From assembly GCA_016179165.1 (NCBI GenBank), contig JACORX010000003.1, positions 1 through 14,752 of the forward strand: a stretch of 14,752 nt of DNA, written 5' to 3'. Below are positions 8,001 through 14,351 of this stretch, piece after piece; within the stretch, counting starts at the first letter, position 1, and each line of letters begins with the position of its first letter. Made by a program: the position numbers and the translations under genes. This stretch comes from Candidatus Rokuibacteriota bacterium. Lineage in GTDB: Bacteria > Methylomirabilota > Methylomirabilia > Rokubacteriales > CSP1-6. The notes under the pieces were generated by a model that was not told the DNA's origin, searched no databases, and saw only the letters and a program-made list of their open reading frames with translations.

Positions 8001-9142
8001 CGGCCCGACTCGAAGACGCAGCCCGCCACACCCTTCCCGTAGGGGATGGCGTCGAACTCCACCAACCGCTCCTCGCCCGGAGCCAGACCAGAGGTGGCCT
8101 GCGGCCGCAGGACCCCGTCGGTCGGATCGTCGACCCACACGTCCACGACTCGAGCGCCCAGAAGGGCGGTCGCGGCCTTCGTGATCTCCTTGAACACCTG
8201 CCGCACATCCCGCGCCGAGACGATGAGCTCGCTCAGGGCGCTCAACGCGGTCAGCTTCTCGGCCCGTTCCTCGATGCGCGTGTAGAGACGCGTGTTCTCG
8301 ATCGCGAGGGAGACCTGACCGGCCAGCGTGGTCGCCAGCCGGATCTGCTCCGGGGTGAAGAAACGGTGGGTTTGGCGATGGTCGAGGAGGCAGGCGCCGA
8401 CGACTTGGTCCTTGCGGTAGATCGGCAGAACCAGGAGGGATCCGATCTCGAACAGGGCCGCCCCGCCCGCCGGCAGCAGGGGACTGGTGGTGGCATCAAG
8501 GATCTCGATCGGGCCCCGCCGTTCCATGACCTCGTAGAAGAACGGGAGGTCCTCGAGCCTCAGCGAGCCGAGATCCTTGAAGGCCATCCACATCCGCGCA
8601 TTCGACTGGCCCGTCGCGAACTGCGACGTAACGGGCAGGACCCGTCCGGTCGTCTCCTCCAGGAGAAGGAACGCGCACCGGTCGACACCACAAGCCTCGG
8701 CGAGCTTTCGAGTGGCAAGCGCCACCTGCTCTTGCGGGTCAGCGACAGACTCAAAAACGGCCGCCATGTCGAGCTGGAGCCTGAGTTGACGGGCCGTCTC
8801 GACTTGGCCCTGGAGGAGCGTCCAGAAGAACCGGAGGCTCCCGCTCCCAATGACTTCCACCCCGGAGGGTCTGGCCCGGAGCAATTCCTCGAGGATCGCG
8901 TCCTGCCCCGTCACCTCGAGCACGACGTTGACGGGATGAGCGAACACGTCCAGGTGGTGAGCAGCCGTCGGGATGCCGAACACCCGGGCGCGCTCGATCG
9001 CCGGGGCATCCTGTCGAGGATCGACCACAACGACCACTCGGCCCCCCGGCCAATCCAGGAGGAGATCCAGCAGGGCGGCCCCTCCCGGTCCCCCGCCGAC
9101 CAGGCCGACTCGCAGGCCCCCGGCAGGCTGCCCCGATGTCAT
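5006..9142 (-). CDS. Large hybrid sensor histidine kinase: Rossmann-like domain, five GAF domains, HisKA/HATPase, receiver
   Basis: It has 1378 residues. The ATG at 9142 has GGAG 8 nt upstream; the GTG at 9151 overlaps that site and is less likely. Residues about 10-113 form a Rossmann-like fold with GGGPGG (16-21), an acidic end to strand 2 (VVVVVDP) and VNVVLEVTG. Five GAF domains follow (about 125-290, 300-460, 477-630, 645-798, 812-968), each ending in a QAAVALENARL-type signalling helix. The kinase core has AHDFNN with phospho-acceptor His1002, the N-box NLVVNARDAM, the G1 motif VGDTGVGM and the G2 motif GKGTGLGLATVYGIV. The C-terminal receiver has Asp1294 in MVTDAVMPQMSG and Lys1344 in LQKPF. 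There is no transmembrane segment, so sensing is cytosolic. It is co-directional with the response regulator 75 nt upstream. The ligands are unknown. Confidence 0.93.
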   Translation of the reverse strand: MTSGQPAGGLRVGLVGGGPGGAALLDLLLDWPGGRVVVVVDPRQDAPAIERARVFGIPTAAHHLDVFAHPVNVVLEVTGQDAILEELLRARPSGVEVIGSGSLRFFWTLLQGQVETARQLRLQLDMAAVFESVADPQEQVALATRKLAEACGVDRCAFLLLEETTGRVLPVTSQFATGQSNARMWMAFKDLGSLRLEDLPFFYEVMERRGPIEILDATTSPLLPAGGAALFEIGSLLVLPIYRKDQVVGACLLDHRQTHRFFTPEQIRLATTLAGQVSLAIENTRLYTRIEERAEKLTALSALSELIVSARDVRQVFKEITKAATALLGARVVDVWVDDPTDGVLRPQATSGLAPGEERLVEFDAIPYGKGVAGCVFESGRAEYVRDVQGDPRFLNRRLSVMLGLHGCAVIPLMTSGQGAGVLTLLYTSPRVFSHEEKELMALLAGQAAVALTNARLFEESERRRRVAESLAETGRRIARSLDPEQCGQWIADSLRSLVGVHYSALFRVEPESGDLVAVAVSGDGGPTFRPNMVLPPGTGMAALAVSERQPVATADILTDPRIVLPPEARARIGAGPYQAVLAVPLLVQDGVRGVLAVRDRAGRVFTAEEIQLVQTFANQAAVALENARLYAEATRGQRQAEDLARLARVVTASLELPEVLERVAGAATDLLPDAASRIWVIEGDRLVLRSEAGTRGVPGSGRKTEFAVGEGLTGYVALTREALVVEDVLTDSRTVNAEWMREEGYVSLLCIPLPVRDRLVGVLSLLTRHHHRFSTAELQSLTSFGNQAAIAIEHAKLLQELRARQSRLETLLALSCELSRMQPVDSLLAAISEACGRLLGSGSVGFRLVEGEELVLAGSWGDAKDVMITSRLKIGESLSGRVAASGEPLMVTDLVNDPRVISAHRETIGRLGYRAVMAVPVKVGERVVGVLSVRTRREEGFSAEDLMIATAFASQAAVALENSRLLQETRRAYEELAQTQSQLTQAQKMEAVGQLAGGIAHDFNNLLTVIMGRSELLLRSLKPADPVRQGIELVQKAAGRAADLTRQLLAFSRKQVLQPTSLDLNGVIANLEQMLGRVIGESISLVTTLNPALGHVRADPSQIEQVLMNLVVNARDAMPQGGRLSIETTRVEMDAAFVRRHPGASPGPYMMLVVGDTGVGMPPEVQAHIFEPFFTTNGPGKGTGLGLATVYGIVKQSEGYIEVDTEPGRGTTFRIYLPRVDVASAPGRPKAALAQVPHGTETILLVEDEEGVRELARDILHANGYTVLDTQHGAEALLTCERHAGPIPLMVTDAVMPQMSGRELAERLAPLRPEMKVLYMSGYTDDAAVRHGVLDLGTAFLQKPFTPDTLARKVRAVLDAPDPRPTRVDVRRQALPG

Positions 9143-9217
9143 AGTGACCACTCCAGGCCCCCTACGCGGGCAGCTCCGGCAGTGGTCGGCGCGAAACGGC
9201 CCGGCGGAAAAGAGTCG

Positions 9218-9622
9218 TCATCGCTCGCTGAGCGCTCGCTGGACGAGTCGCTCGAGGTCTTCGAGGTGGAAAGGCTTGCTGAGCACCGGCGCGTGGGTCG
9301 CCTTAAGAAAGCTCGCGTACTCTCGCGGCTCCGAGGTCCCGCTCACGAATACGAGCCGCCCCAGCAATGTCGGTTGTCCCTTTTCGAGTTCGCGATAGAG
9401 ACCCACGCCGTCGAGCTTCGGCATCCGGAGATCACTCACGATGAGGTCGTACGAGCGGGCGGCGATCTTCTCCAGCGCCTCACGGCCATTCCTGGCCATG
9501 TCGACCTCGTGCCCCTCCGTCGCCAGCACCTCGGCCATGAACCCAGCGACCATGGGCTCGTCATCAACCACGAGAATGAGGGCGCGGCGGGTTTCGGCAG
9601 TGGACATATGATCGACCGGCAT
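9218..9622 (-). CDS. Single-domain response regulator (CheY-like receiver)
   Basis: It has 134 residues from an ATG at 9622 with a very good AGAGGAGG 7 nt upstream. It shows all receiver landmarks: acidic pair Asp20/Asp21 in VVDDEP, phospho-acceptor Asp64 in IVSDLRMPKLDG, Ser94 in VSG and Lys116 in LSKPF. There is no output domain, so it must work by protein contact, as a phosphate sink, or as a middle step in a phosphorelay. It is the first gene of the pair with the hybrid kinase and is probably its partner. The C-terminal residues after the last helix are few, consistent with a complete stand-alone domain. Confidence 0.92.
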   Translation of the reverse strand: MPVDHMSTAETRRALILVVDDEPMVAGFMAEVLATEGHEVDMARNGREALEKIAARSYDLIVSDLRMPKLDGVGLYRELEKGQPTLLGRLVFVSGTSEPREYASFLKATHAPVLSKPFHLEDLERLVQRALSER

Positions 9623-9649
9623 TCGCAGGCCTCCTCTGACCAGGGAGAC

Positions 9650-9664
9650 GCAAGCGGCGGGCCA
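9650..9664 (-). promoter_or_regulatory. Weak candidate sigma54 -24/-12 promoter for the two-component pair
   Basis: On the - strand TGGCCC-N5-TTGC places GG and GC 10 nt apart, as in the -24/-12 consensus. Transcription would start near 9638, close to the Shine-Dalgarno at 9630-9637. GC-rich DNA gives such matches by chance, so this is only a lead. Confidence 0.22.
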
Positions 9665-9788
9665 TTCCCAAGGAGTAGGAAAATCAGGTGCTTACGGCGC
9701 TCTCCGCTCGACCCCGTTCCCGAAAATTGTCACTCGCGCCCACAAATCGGCAAGCGGCATGCGTCGGGCCCAAACCCGCCGGGGGTAA

Positions 9789-10058
9789 TCCGGCAGGCGC
9801 AGTGGTTCCCTGGAAAATGCTGATGCCGGACCGGGCCATGGCGTGGCCGGCTGGAACCGGTTCGCCGTCGACGGTGAGGTCCGGGCAGGCTCCCTCGCAC
9901 TCGTTCGGCTTCGCGGGTGGGAGGTGCGGCGAACGATCTCGATTATCCGGCTTCGAGACGCCGCGCTGACGCCGTCAGCTCGTGAATTTCTCACGATGCT
10001 GCGGGCGCGCTGGGGCGGCCCGCCGACGCGGCGTCGACGCGCCGCTTCGCGTTCTTGA
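9789..10058 (+). pseudogene. Remnant of a LysR-type regulator (C-terminal end of effector domain)
   Basis: The frame opens just after a TAA (9786-9788) and runs to TGA 10056-10058. The part RFAVDGEVRAGSLALVRLRG followed by VRRTISIIRLRDAALTPSA and REFLTMLRARW has the usual end of a LysR effector-binding domain: a pro-regulator strand, a basic strand and the LTPSAREFL helix. Only about 80 of the normal 300 residues are left; the helix-turn-helix and first effector lobe are missing and upstream frames do not supply them. A GTG at 9843 could start a short frame but has no good ribosome site. It is read as a decayed gene, judged from motif memory without a database search. Confidence 0.55.
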
Positions 10059-10062
10059 CCAG

Positions 10063-10095
10063 CCGATCCGGCTTGACAGGGCATATCCGGATCGG
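10063..10095. promoter_or_regulatory. Perfect 9-bp inverted repeat enclosing a TTGACA box
   Basis: CCGATCCGG (10063-10071) and CCGGATCGG (10087-10095) are exact reverse complements, with a 15-nt spacer that contains TTGACA (10073-10078). This could be an operator over a -35 box for the gene to the right, or the terminator-like hairpin of the LysR remnant, whose stop is 4 nt upstream. A matching -10 at normal spacing (10096-10101, AATTCC) is poor. Confidence 0.45.
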
Positions 10096-10250
10096 AATTC
10101 CGTGTGGTATCCTCCGCGCCGTGGAAGAGTCGGGCGGTCCGTCACGCTCTGCCGCTGTGCCCGCGCTGGACACCGGCCGGGCCCCGGCTCTGGCGCCGTG
10201 ATCCCGGAACACTGATCCCGGAGGCAGCCATCGCTCAGGTTTCGTCTCTC

Positions 10251-12152
10251 ATGCTGGCCCGCTTCACCCGGCTGCCGCGGCGCTCCCAGGATACCTGGCA
10301 AGGCGGCATCCTTCGCATGCCCATGTGGGTGGACGGCCCCGATGGCACGCCGTATCGGCCCCTGGGCGCCGTGTGGGTCAGCCTGGAGACGGGCCTCGCC
10401 AACATGAAGCTCGCAGAGTCGAACGAAGAAGAGGGGACGGTCGCCCTCGACGCGCTGCTCGATCTGGGCTTCAAGTTCGCCGGGACGCGCCCGGCGGCGA
10501 TCCAGGTCACCGACCAGGCACTCGGTGAGCAGATTGCCCGCACGCTTGGTGACCCGGAGCTGGCGGTGATCGTCGACCCCCGTCTCGACGAGGTGAAGGC
10601 GATGGTGGAGCGAATGGCGGCGGAGACGAGCGGCGAGCCGCCTCCGGCAGCGCTCGACCGCGCGGGCGTAACCGTGGAGCGCATGCGGGCATTCGCCGTC
10701 GCGGCGCGCGATTTCTACGCCGCGGCGCCCTGGCGTCACCTGAGCGACGAGGACCTGATCCACGTGGAGACGCCGAGAGTCGGCAGGCCATTTCGTCATC
10801 TGACGGTCCTCGGACACGCCGGTCAAACGTTCGGGCTGGGGTTCTTCGCCTCCGCGAAGGACCTCGACGATCTCCATACCTCCCCCGACCCCGAAACCCT
10901 TCTGGAAGACGGGGGGCGCTGGGCCGTCCTTTTCGGCGCGCCCTGGGAGACGCCATTCTCTGATCTCGACCTGTGGGAAGAGCAAGGGTTCCCGGTGGCG
11001 GCAGCCGGGGCGTATCCGGTGGCGGCGTGGTTCGGCCCATCGAACCTGTTGCGCCGCCCGGATGCGCGCGAGCTGGGTGACATCGAGACGATACTGCTGG
11101 CGCTGGCCCGCACCACGGAGGCCGAGATCGACCAGGGCCGCTGGAGTCACGAGGTCGTCGCTCACGGGAGCCCCTGCCGCGTCACCCTGGCCATCCCGGA
11201 GCTACTGCGCCCACTGGACGCGCCGCCTGACCCCGGTCAACACGGCATGCCCGATCGTCGCGTCATGGAGCGCATGCTGCTCGAGGTGCAGCGCTTCGCC
11301 GCCACCAAGGAGTTTGCCAGCGAGTCCGAGTTGAACGACGCCATCCAGGCGAAGTTCACGGGATCGATGGACGCCATCGCGTCGACGGCCAGCACGCCCG
11401 TGGAGCGCGCGCAGGATCTGGTCTACCGTGCCATGGACGCCCGCGGCCGGCGCCGCATCCAGCTGGCGCGCAAGGCGCTCGATCTGTCCGCAGACTGCGC
11501 CGACGCCTACGTCCTCCTCGCCGAGGAGTGCGCCGACCTCAGCCAGGCCCTCGACCTCTATGCCCAGGGTGTGGCAGCCGGCGAGCGGATCCTCGGGCCC
11601 ACCGTCTTCGCGGAAGAGGCCGGGCACTTCTGGGGCGACGTGAGCACGCGGCCCTACATGCGGGCGCGCTTCGGCCTGGCCAGATCCCTCGATGATCTGG
11701 GCCAGCGTGACGAGGCCCTCACGCACTACCGCGAACTGCTCCGTCTCAATCCCGGCGACAACCAGGGTGTCCGGTACGCCTCTCTCACCGCGCTCCTCCT
11801 CACGGGGCGGGATGACGAGGCGGGGACGCTGCTCCTCCAGTTCGGCGACGAGGCGACGGCGCAATGGCAGTACGGCTGGGCCCTCTGGGCCTTTCGCCGC
11901 GAGGGTGATTGCCCGGCTTCGCGCAAGCGTCTGCGCGCGGCGTTTCGGTCGAACCGCCACCTGCCCGGCTACCTGGCGGGCGACAGCGAATGGACGGGCC
12001 CCGCGCCTCAGTCGTATGCCGTGGGCAGCAGGGAGGAAGCGGTGATCTGCGTCGATGAGCTCGGAGACGCCTGGGACGCGACACCCGGCGCTCTGGAATG
12101 GCTTGCGACCCACGCGCCTGCCGGAAAGCACCGGAAGCGCCACCGCCGCTGA
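10251..12152 (+). CDS. Three-part protein: DUF6930-like and DUF7309-like domains with ST7-like TPR C-terminus
   Basis: From the ATG at 10251 it has 633 residues, soluble, with no signal peptide. The front (about 1-115) has WQGGILRMPMWVDGPDGTPY and an alternating strand-helix pattern like DUF6930. The middle (about 135-310) has FYAAAPWRHLSDEDLIHVE and LTVLGHAGQTFGLGFF, as in DUF7309. The tail (about 385-620) has ARKALDLSADCADAYVLLAE, GHFWGDVSTRPYMRARFGLA and LRLNPGDNQGVRYASL, the TPR pattern shared with the ST7 family. The function is not known; TPRs suggest protein binding. The start is unsure: the frame is open up to 10104, and a clear GGAGG (10220-10224) stands 5 nt ahead of an in-frame ATC (10230), while ATG 10251 has no ribosome site. 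Domain names are from memory. Confidence 0.8.
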   Translation: MLARFTRLPRRSQDTWQGGILRMPMWVDGPDGTPYRPLGAVWVSLETGLANMKLAESNEEEGTVALDALLDLGFKFAGTRPAAIQVTDQALGEQIARTLGDPELAVIVDPRLDEVKAMVERMAAETSGEPPPAALDRAGVTVERMRAFAVAARDFYAAAPWRHLSDEDLIHVETPRVGRPFRHLTVLGHAGQTFGLGFFASAKDLDDLHTSPDPETLLEDGGRWAVLFGAPWETPFSDLDLWEEQGFPVAAAGAYPVAAWFGPSNLLRRPDARELGDIETILLALARTTEAEIDQGRWSHEVVAHGSPCRVTLAIPELLRPLDAPPDPGQHGMPDRRVMERMLLEVQRFAATKEFASESELNDAIQAKFTGSMDAIASTASTPVERAQDLVYRAMDARGRRRIQLARKALDLSADCADAYVLLAEECADLSQALDLYAQGVAAGERILGPTVFAEEAGHFWGDVSTRPYMRARFGLARSLDDLGQRDEALTHYRELLRLNPGDNQGVRYASLTALLLTGRDDEAGTLLLQFGDEATAQWQYGWALWAFRREGDCPASRKRLRAAFRSNRHLPGYLAGDSEWTGPAPQSYAVGSREEAVICVDELGDAWDATPGALEWLATHAPAGKHRKRHRR

Positions 12153-12171
12153 TCCCGGCGCCCCTCCCCGA

Positions 12172-12197
12172 GGGCCTCCGGTGGCCCACCCTGCCAC
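12172..12197. repeat. Dispersed hairpin repeat, copy 1
   Basis: GGGCC (12172-12176) pairs with GGCCC (12183-12187) and is followed by ACCCTGCCAC. The 16-mer TGGCCCACCCTGCCAC (12182-12197) recurs exactly at 14650-14665. This copy lies 20 nt after the ST7-like gene and 7 nt beyond the end of the truncated VOC frame. It may act as a terminator, though no T-tract is present. Confidence 0.55.
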
Positions 12198-12204
12198 ATG
12201 AACA

Positions 12205-12429
12205 TCATTCCAGCTTCACGGGCGAGCGACCGAAGTGGTCGAGCCCTCCGGCCCCGGGATCGAAACGCCGCTTCACGCGGACGAAGTTGAGGAGATCGCC
12301 GCCGCCGGCCGTCTCGGGGAAGACCATGCCGGCGTGAGGAAAAGCCTCGCGCAGGCCGAGCACGCCGATGCAAGAGCGCCGGGTGGATTCCAGATCGCGT
12401 GTCTTGAGCGTGAGGTGCCTGAGCGCCAT
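12205..12429 (-). pseudogene. Truncated VOC/glyoxalase-fold protein gene
   Basis: An ATG at 12429 opens 74 residues beginning MALRHLTLKTRDLESTRR, then VLGLREAF, GMVFPETAGGGDLLNF and GLDHFG. This is the first beta-alpha-beta-beta-beta unit of a VOC superfamily protein, normally 120-130 residues in this short class. Directly after GLDHFG the sequence departs to RSPVKLE and stops, so the second unit with the other metal ligands is missing and no other frame continues it. The break lies beside hairpin repeat copy 1, suggesting loss by rearrangement. Codon use is still normal, so decay may be recent. It could be a short functional half-domain, but dimer-forming half VOC proteins are rare. Confidence 0.6.
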
Positions 12430-12539
12430 GACCCGAGTGTACTCCTGCGCGCCCGGTGGCTATCTCGCCCCCGCGGGCCCGGTGTAACGAGTCGTCCACC
12501 ACCTCCGTTCCCGGCAGTTATGGCCGCGCAGTTCTGTTG

Positions 12540-12568
12540 TTGACAAGCCCGCAACCCCCTCCTAGACT
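12540..12568 (+). promoter_or_regulatory. Sigma70-type promoter, TTGACA-N17-TAGACT
   Basis: A perfect -35 TTGACA (12540-12545) is followed after exactly 17 nt by TAGACT (12563-12568), four of six -10 consensus bases. Transcription would begin near 12575, leaving about 230 nt of leader before the transporter ATG. This is the best promoter match I found in the window. Confidence 0.6.
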
Positions 12569-12658
12569 CCCCCCGACGCGCCCGTAACCGTCCGGCCGGC
12601 CGCAGGGGGAGGCTTCATGCTCCTACATCGAGCTCTCGGACAACCCTTCGTCGTCATC

Positions 12659-12680
12659 GCCGGCCGGTTCGGCGGCCGGC
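12659..12680 (+). promoter_or_regulatory. Leader hairpin 1
   Basis: GCCGGCCG (12659-12666) pairs perfectly with CGGCCGGC (12673-12680) around GTTCGG. It is very stable, in the mid-leader of the transporter transcript. No known riboswitch class is recognised. Confidence 0.45.
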
Positions 12681-12742
12681 GCCGGTGTGTCGCCGTGCGC
12701 GCTCCCCCGCCTCGTCGTGATCGACGCCATGCTCCTCTCGTG

Positions 12743-12765
12743 GCGGAAGCGCTCGCCGCTTCCGC
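12743..12765 (+). promoter_or_regulatory. Leader hairpin 2, close to the transporter start
   Basis: GCGGAAGCG (12743-12751) pairs perfectly with CGCTTCCGC (12757-12765) around CTCGC. It ends about 30 nt before the Shine-Dalgarno GGGAGGG (12796-12802). There is no T-tract, so it is not a typical terminator; it may control translation or protect the mRNA. Confidence 0.5.
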
Positions 12766-12807
12766 ACACAGAAGCGCACCAAAATGGTTCACGAAGGGAG
12801 GGCCCGA

Positions 12808-14295
12808 ATGGCACGCGTAACCGAGACACCGGGCGCCAGGCCGCCCGAGGATCGCACGATCCACAAGGTTCCGGATCCATTCCCCCTGACGCTCGCCGGC
12901 ATGCTCGCCGCCCTCGGACCGCAGGCGATCAACTTCGGCATCTCGATCGGCGGCGGGGAGGCGTACCTCCTGCCGAACGTCTCCGCCCGAGGCACGCTCC
13001 AGATGCACTGGCTCATGACGATCTCGGTCGTCCTCGAGACCGCGCTCGTCTACGAATGTATCAAGTACAGCATCTGCACGGGGCGCTCGTTCTTCGCGGC
13101 CACCAACGAGCTCAAGCCTTACGGATTCTGGCCGTGGTTCTGGGCGGTGGTGACCATCCTGACCTTTGCCTGGCCGGCCTGGATGGGGGGCGCGGTCGTC
13201 GCCGCGCACAGGTTCACCGGCATCGGCAACCCGCCGATTCTCGGCCTGCCCCCGCATTACATCTGGGCGGTGGTGGCCCTCCTCGCCGTGCTCATCGTCT
13301 TCTACTTCTCCAACCGGACGTACAACTTCCTCTCGAAGTTCTTCATCGTCATCATGTTCGCGAACATCGTGCTTGTGCTCGTGGTCACCCTGATTGCCGC
13401 GAAGCCCCAGCACTACTGGCAGGTGCTGCTCGGCTACCTCGGCATCTCGTTCCTCCTCGAGGGCTACCCGGCGACCCTGCCCAAGACCGACGCGCTTGCC
13501 CTCTTCAACCAGCCCGGCGGGAGCCTCATGTGGGTGAGCTTCTGGGTGATCGGGGCCGGCTTTGGGATGGGCAAGTACGCCGGGCAGGTCACCGGCGTGC
13601 TCCGGCCGCCCGAGCACATCACCGCCCAGGAGCTGCACTGGGACACCTCGGACCCCGAGGAGCGCCGCAAGATGGACCAGTGGGTGAAAGTCGGTGGCTA
13701 CAGCCTGATCCTCTGGTGGGCCATCATCGGCGGCCTCATCATGACCTACCTCTACTCGGTGTGCGGGCTCGCGTACCTGCACGAGGACTTCCTCAAGACC
13801 GGCAAGATTCCCACCGGCGTGCAGGTCCCCATCCAGATGGCCACCATTGCCCAGGGCGTGATGGGGCCGATGGCGGGCTGGCTCATGCTGCTCTTCATCA
13901 TGGTCACGCTCTACGACGCGCAGTTCCCCTTCTACGACACCTTCATCGGCCGGACCACCTGCGACGCCATCGCGGTGACCGGCAAGGCCCGCCGTCCGTA
14001 CCGCTTCTACTACTTCGTCGTGGTGACGGCGGCCGTGGTGGCCGGCTTCTACCTGATCACCGTGGCCCAGCCCTTCATCTTGTGGATCGGGGTCGCCATT
14101 TCCGCCCTCGTCTACCGCTCGATCGGGGCCTGGCAGATCCTGCTCCTGAACAACCGGCGCTTGCCGGAGGGCTTCAAGGTCAGCAAGCTCAATACCTGGC
14201 TGCTCTGGATCACCGTCGTCACCGGCTTCGGCGGTGTCGGCACCTGGGCGGTCACCGTGCTGCCCGGCGAGATGGCCAAGCGGTTCGGCGGCTAG
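12808..14295 (+). CDS. Atypical Nramp-like membrane transporter (APC fold)
   Basis: It has 495 residues from ATG 12808, which has GGGAGGG 5 nt upstream; ATG 12784 lies 11 nt before that site and is less likely. About eleven hydrophobic helices are visible. TM1 reads ALGPQAINFGISIGGGEAYLL: it has the Nramp-like GP..I..G opening, but the DPGN metal motif is replaced by GGGE (about 48-51). The TM6 region, WVIGAGFGMGKYAG, lacks the usual MPH. A related group with IGxGE in TM1 is commonly labelled Nramp in genomes, but without DPGN/MPH, Mn or Fe transport should not be assumed; the substrate is unknown. It has its own promoter and long leader, and a 65-residue two-helix protein follows. Confidence 0.75.
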   Translation: MARVTETPGARPPEDRTIHKVPDPFPLTLAGMLAALGPQAINFGISIGGGEAYLLPNVSARGTLQMHWLMTISVVLETALVYECIKYSICTGRSFFAATNELKPYGFWPWFWAVVTILTFAWPAWMGGAVVAAHRFTGIGNPPILGLPPHYIWAVVALLAVLIVFYFSNRTYNFLSKFFIVIMFANIVLVLVVTLIAAKPQHYWQVLLGYLGISFLLEGYPATLPKTDALALFNQPGGSLMWVSFWVIGAGFGMGKYAGQVTGVLRPPEHITAQELHWDTSDPEERRKMDQWVKVGGYSLILWWAIIGGLIMTYLYSVCGLAYLHEDFLKTGKIPTGVQVPIQMATIAQGVMGPMAGWLMLLFIMVTLYDAQFPFYDTFIGRTTCDAIAVTGKARRPYRFYYFVVVTAAVVAGFYLITVAQPFILWIGVAISALVYRSIGAWQILLLNNRRLPEGFKVSKLNTWLLWITVVTGFGGVGTWAVTVLPGEMAKRFGG

Positions 14296-14351
14296 ACAGG
14301 AATGCCCGGGCGGTCCGGCGTGATCGGGCCGCCTGGGCTGGACTCACGGCG

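Larger units (their letters stand above)
9623..10250. other. 628-bp region without an intact gene
   Basis: No complete reading frame here looks like a protein. What it holds: the start-side DNA of the response regulator on the - strand, a LysR C-terminal remnant (9789-10058), a perfect inverted repeat around TTGACA (10063-10095), and a duplicated 10-mer ending in GGAGG (10199-10224). The - strand frame 9692-10084 and the other + frames are rich in Arg, Pro and Ser and show no family motif. Confidence 0.6.
12430..12807. other. 378-bp intergenic region: promoter and long structured leader
   Basis: No gene is supported here. It holds the divergent start region of the VOC remnant, a strong promoter match (12540-12568) and a leader of about 230 nt with two perfect hairpins before the transporter. 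A frame 12617-12820 begins ATG after GGGGGAGG but encodes an Arg/Ala/Pro-rich sequence without motifs and overlaps the transporter start. Confidence 0.6.

Noticed and set aside
7925..9823. 632-residue open frame on the + strand
   Set aside because: Antisense shadow of the kinase and regulator genes; composition is His/Arg/Glu-rich with no motifs.
12617..12820. Possible 67-residue leader peptide after GGGGGAGG
   Set aside because: Arg/Ala/Pro-rich with no motifs, only 4 nt spacing, and it covers the leader hairpins and the transporter start; better seen as chance.
12562..13782. 406-residue open frame on the - strand
   Set aside because: Lies opposite the transporter; His/Glu/Asp-rich shadow caused by GC-rich codons.
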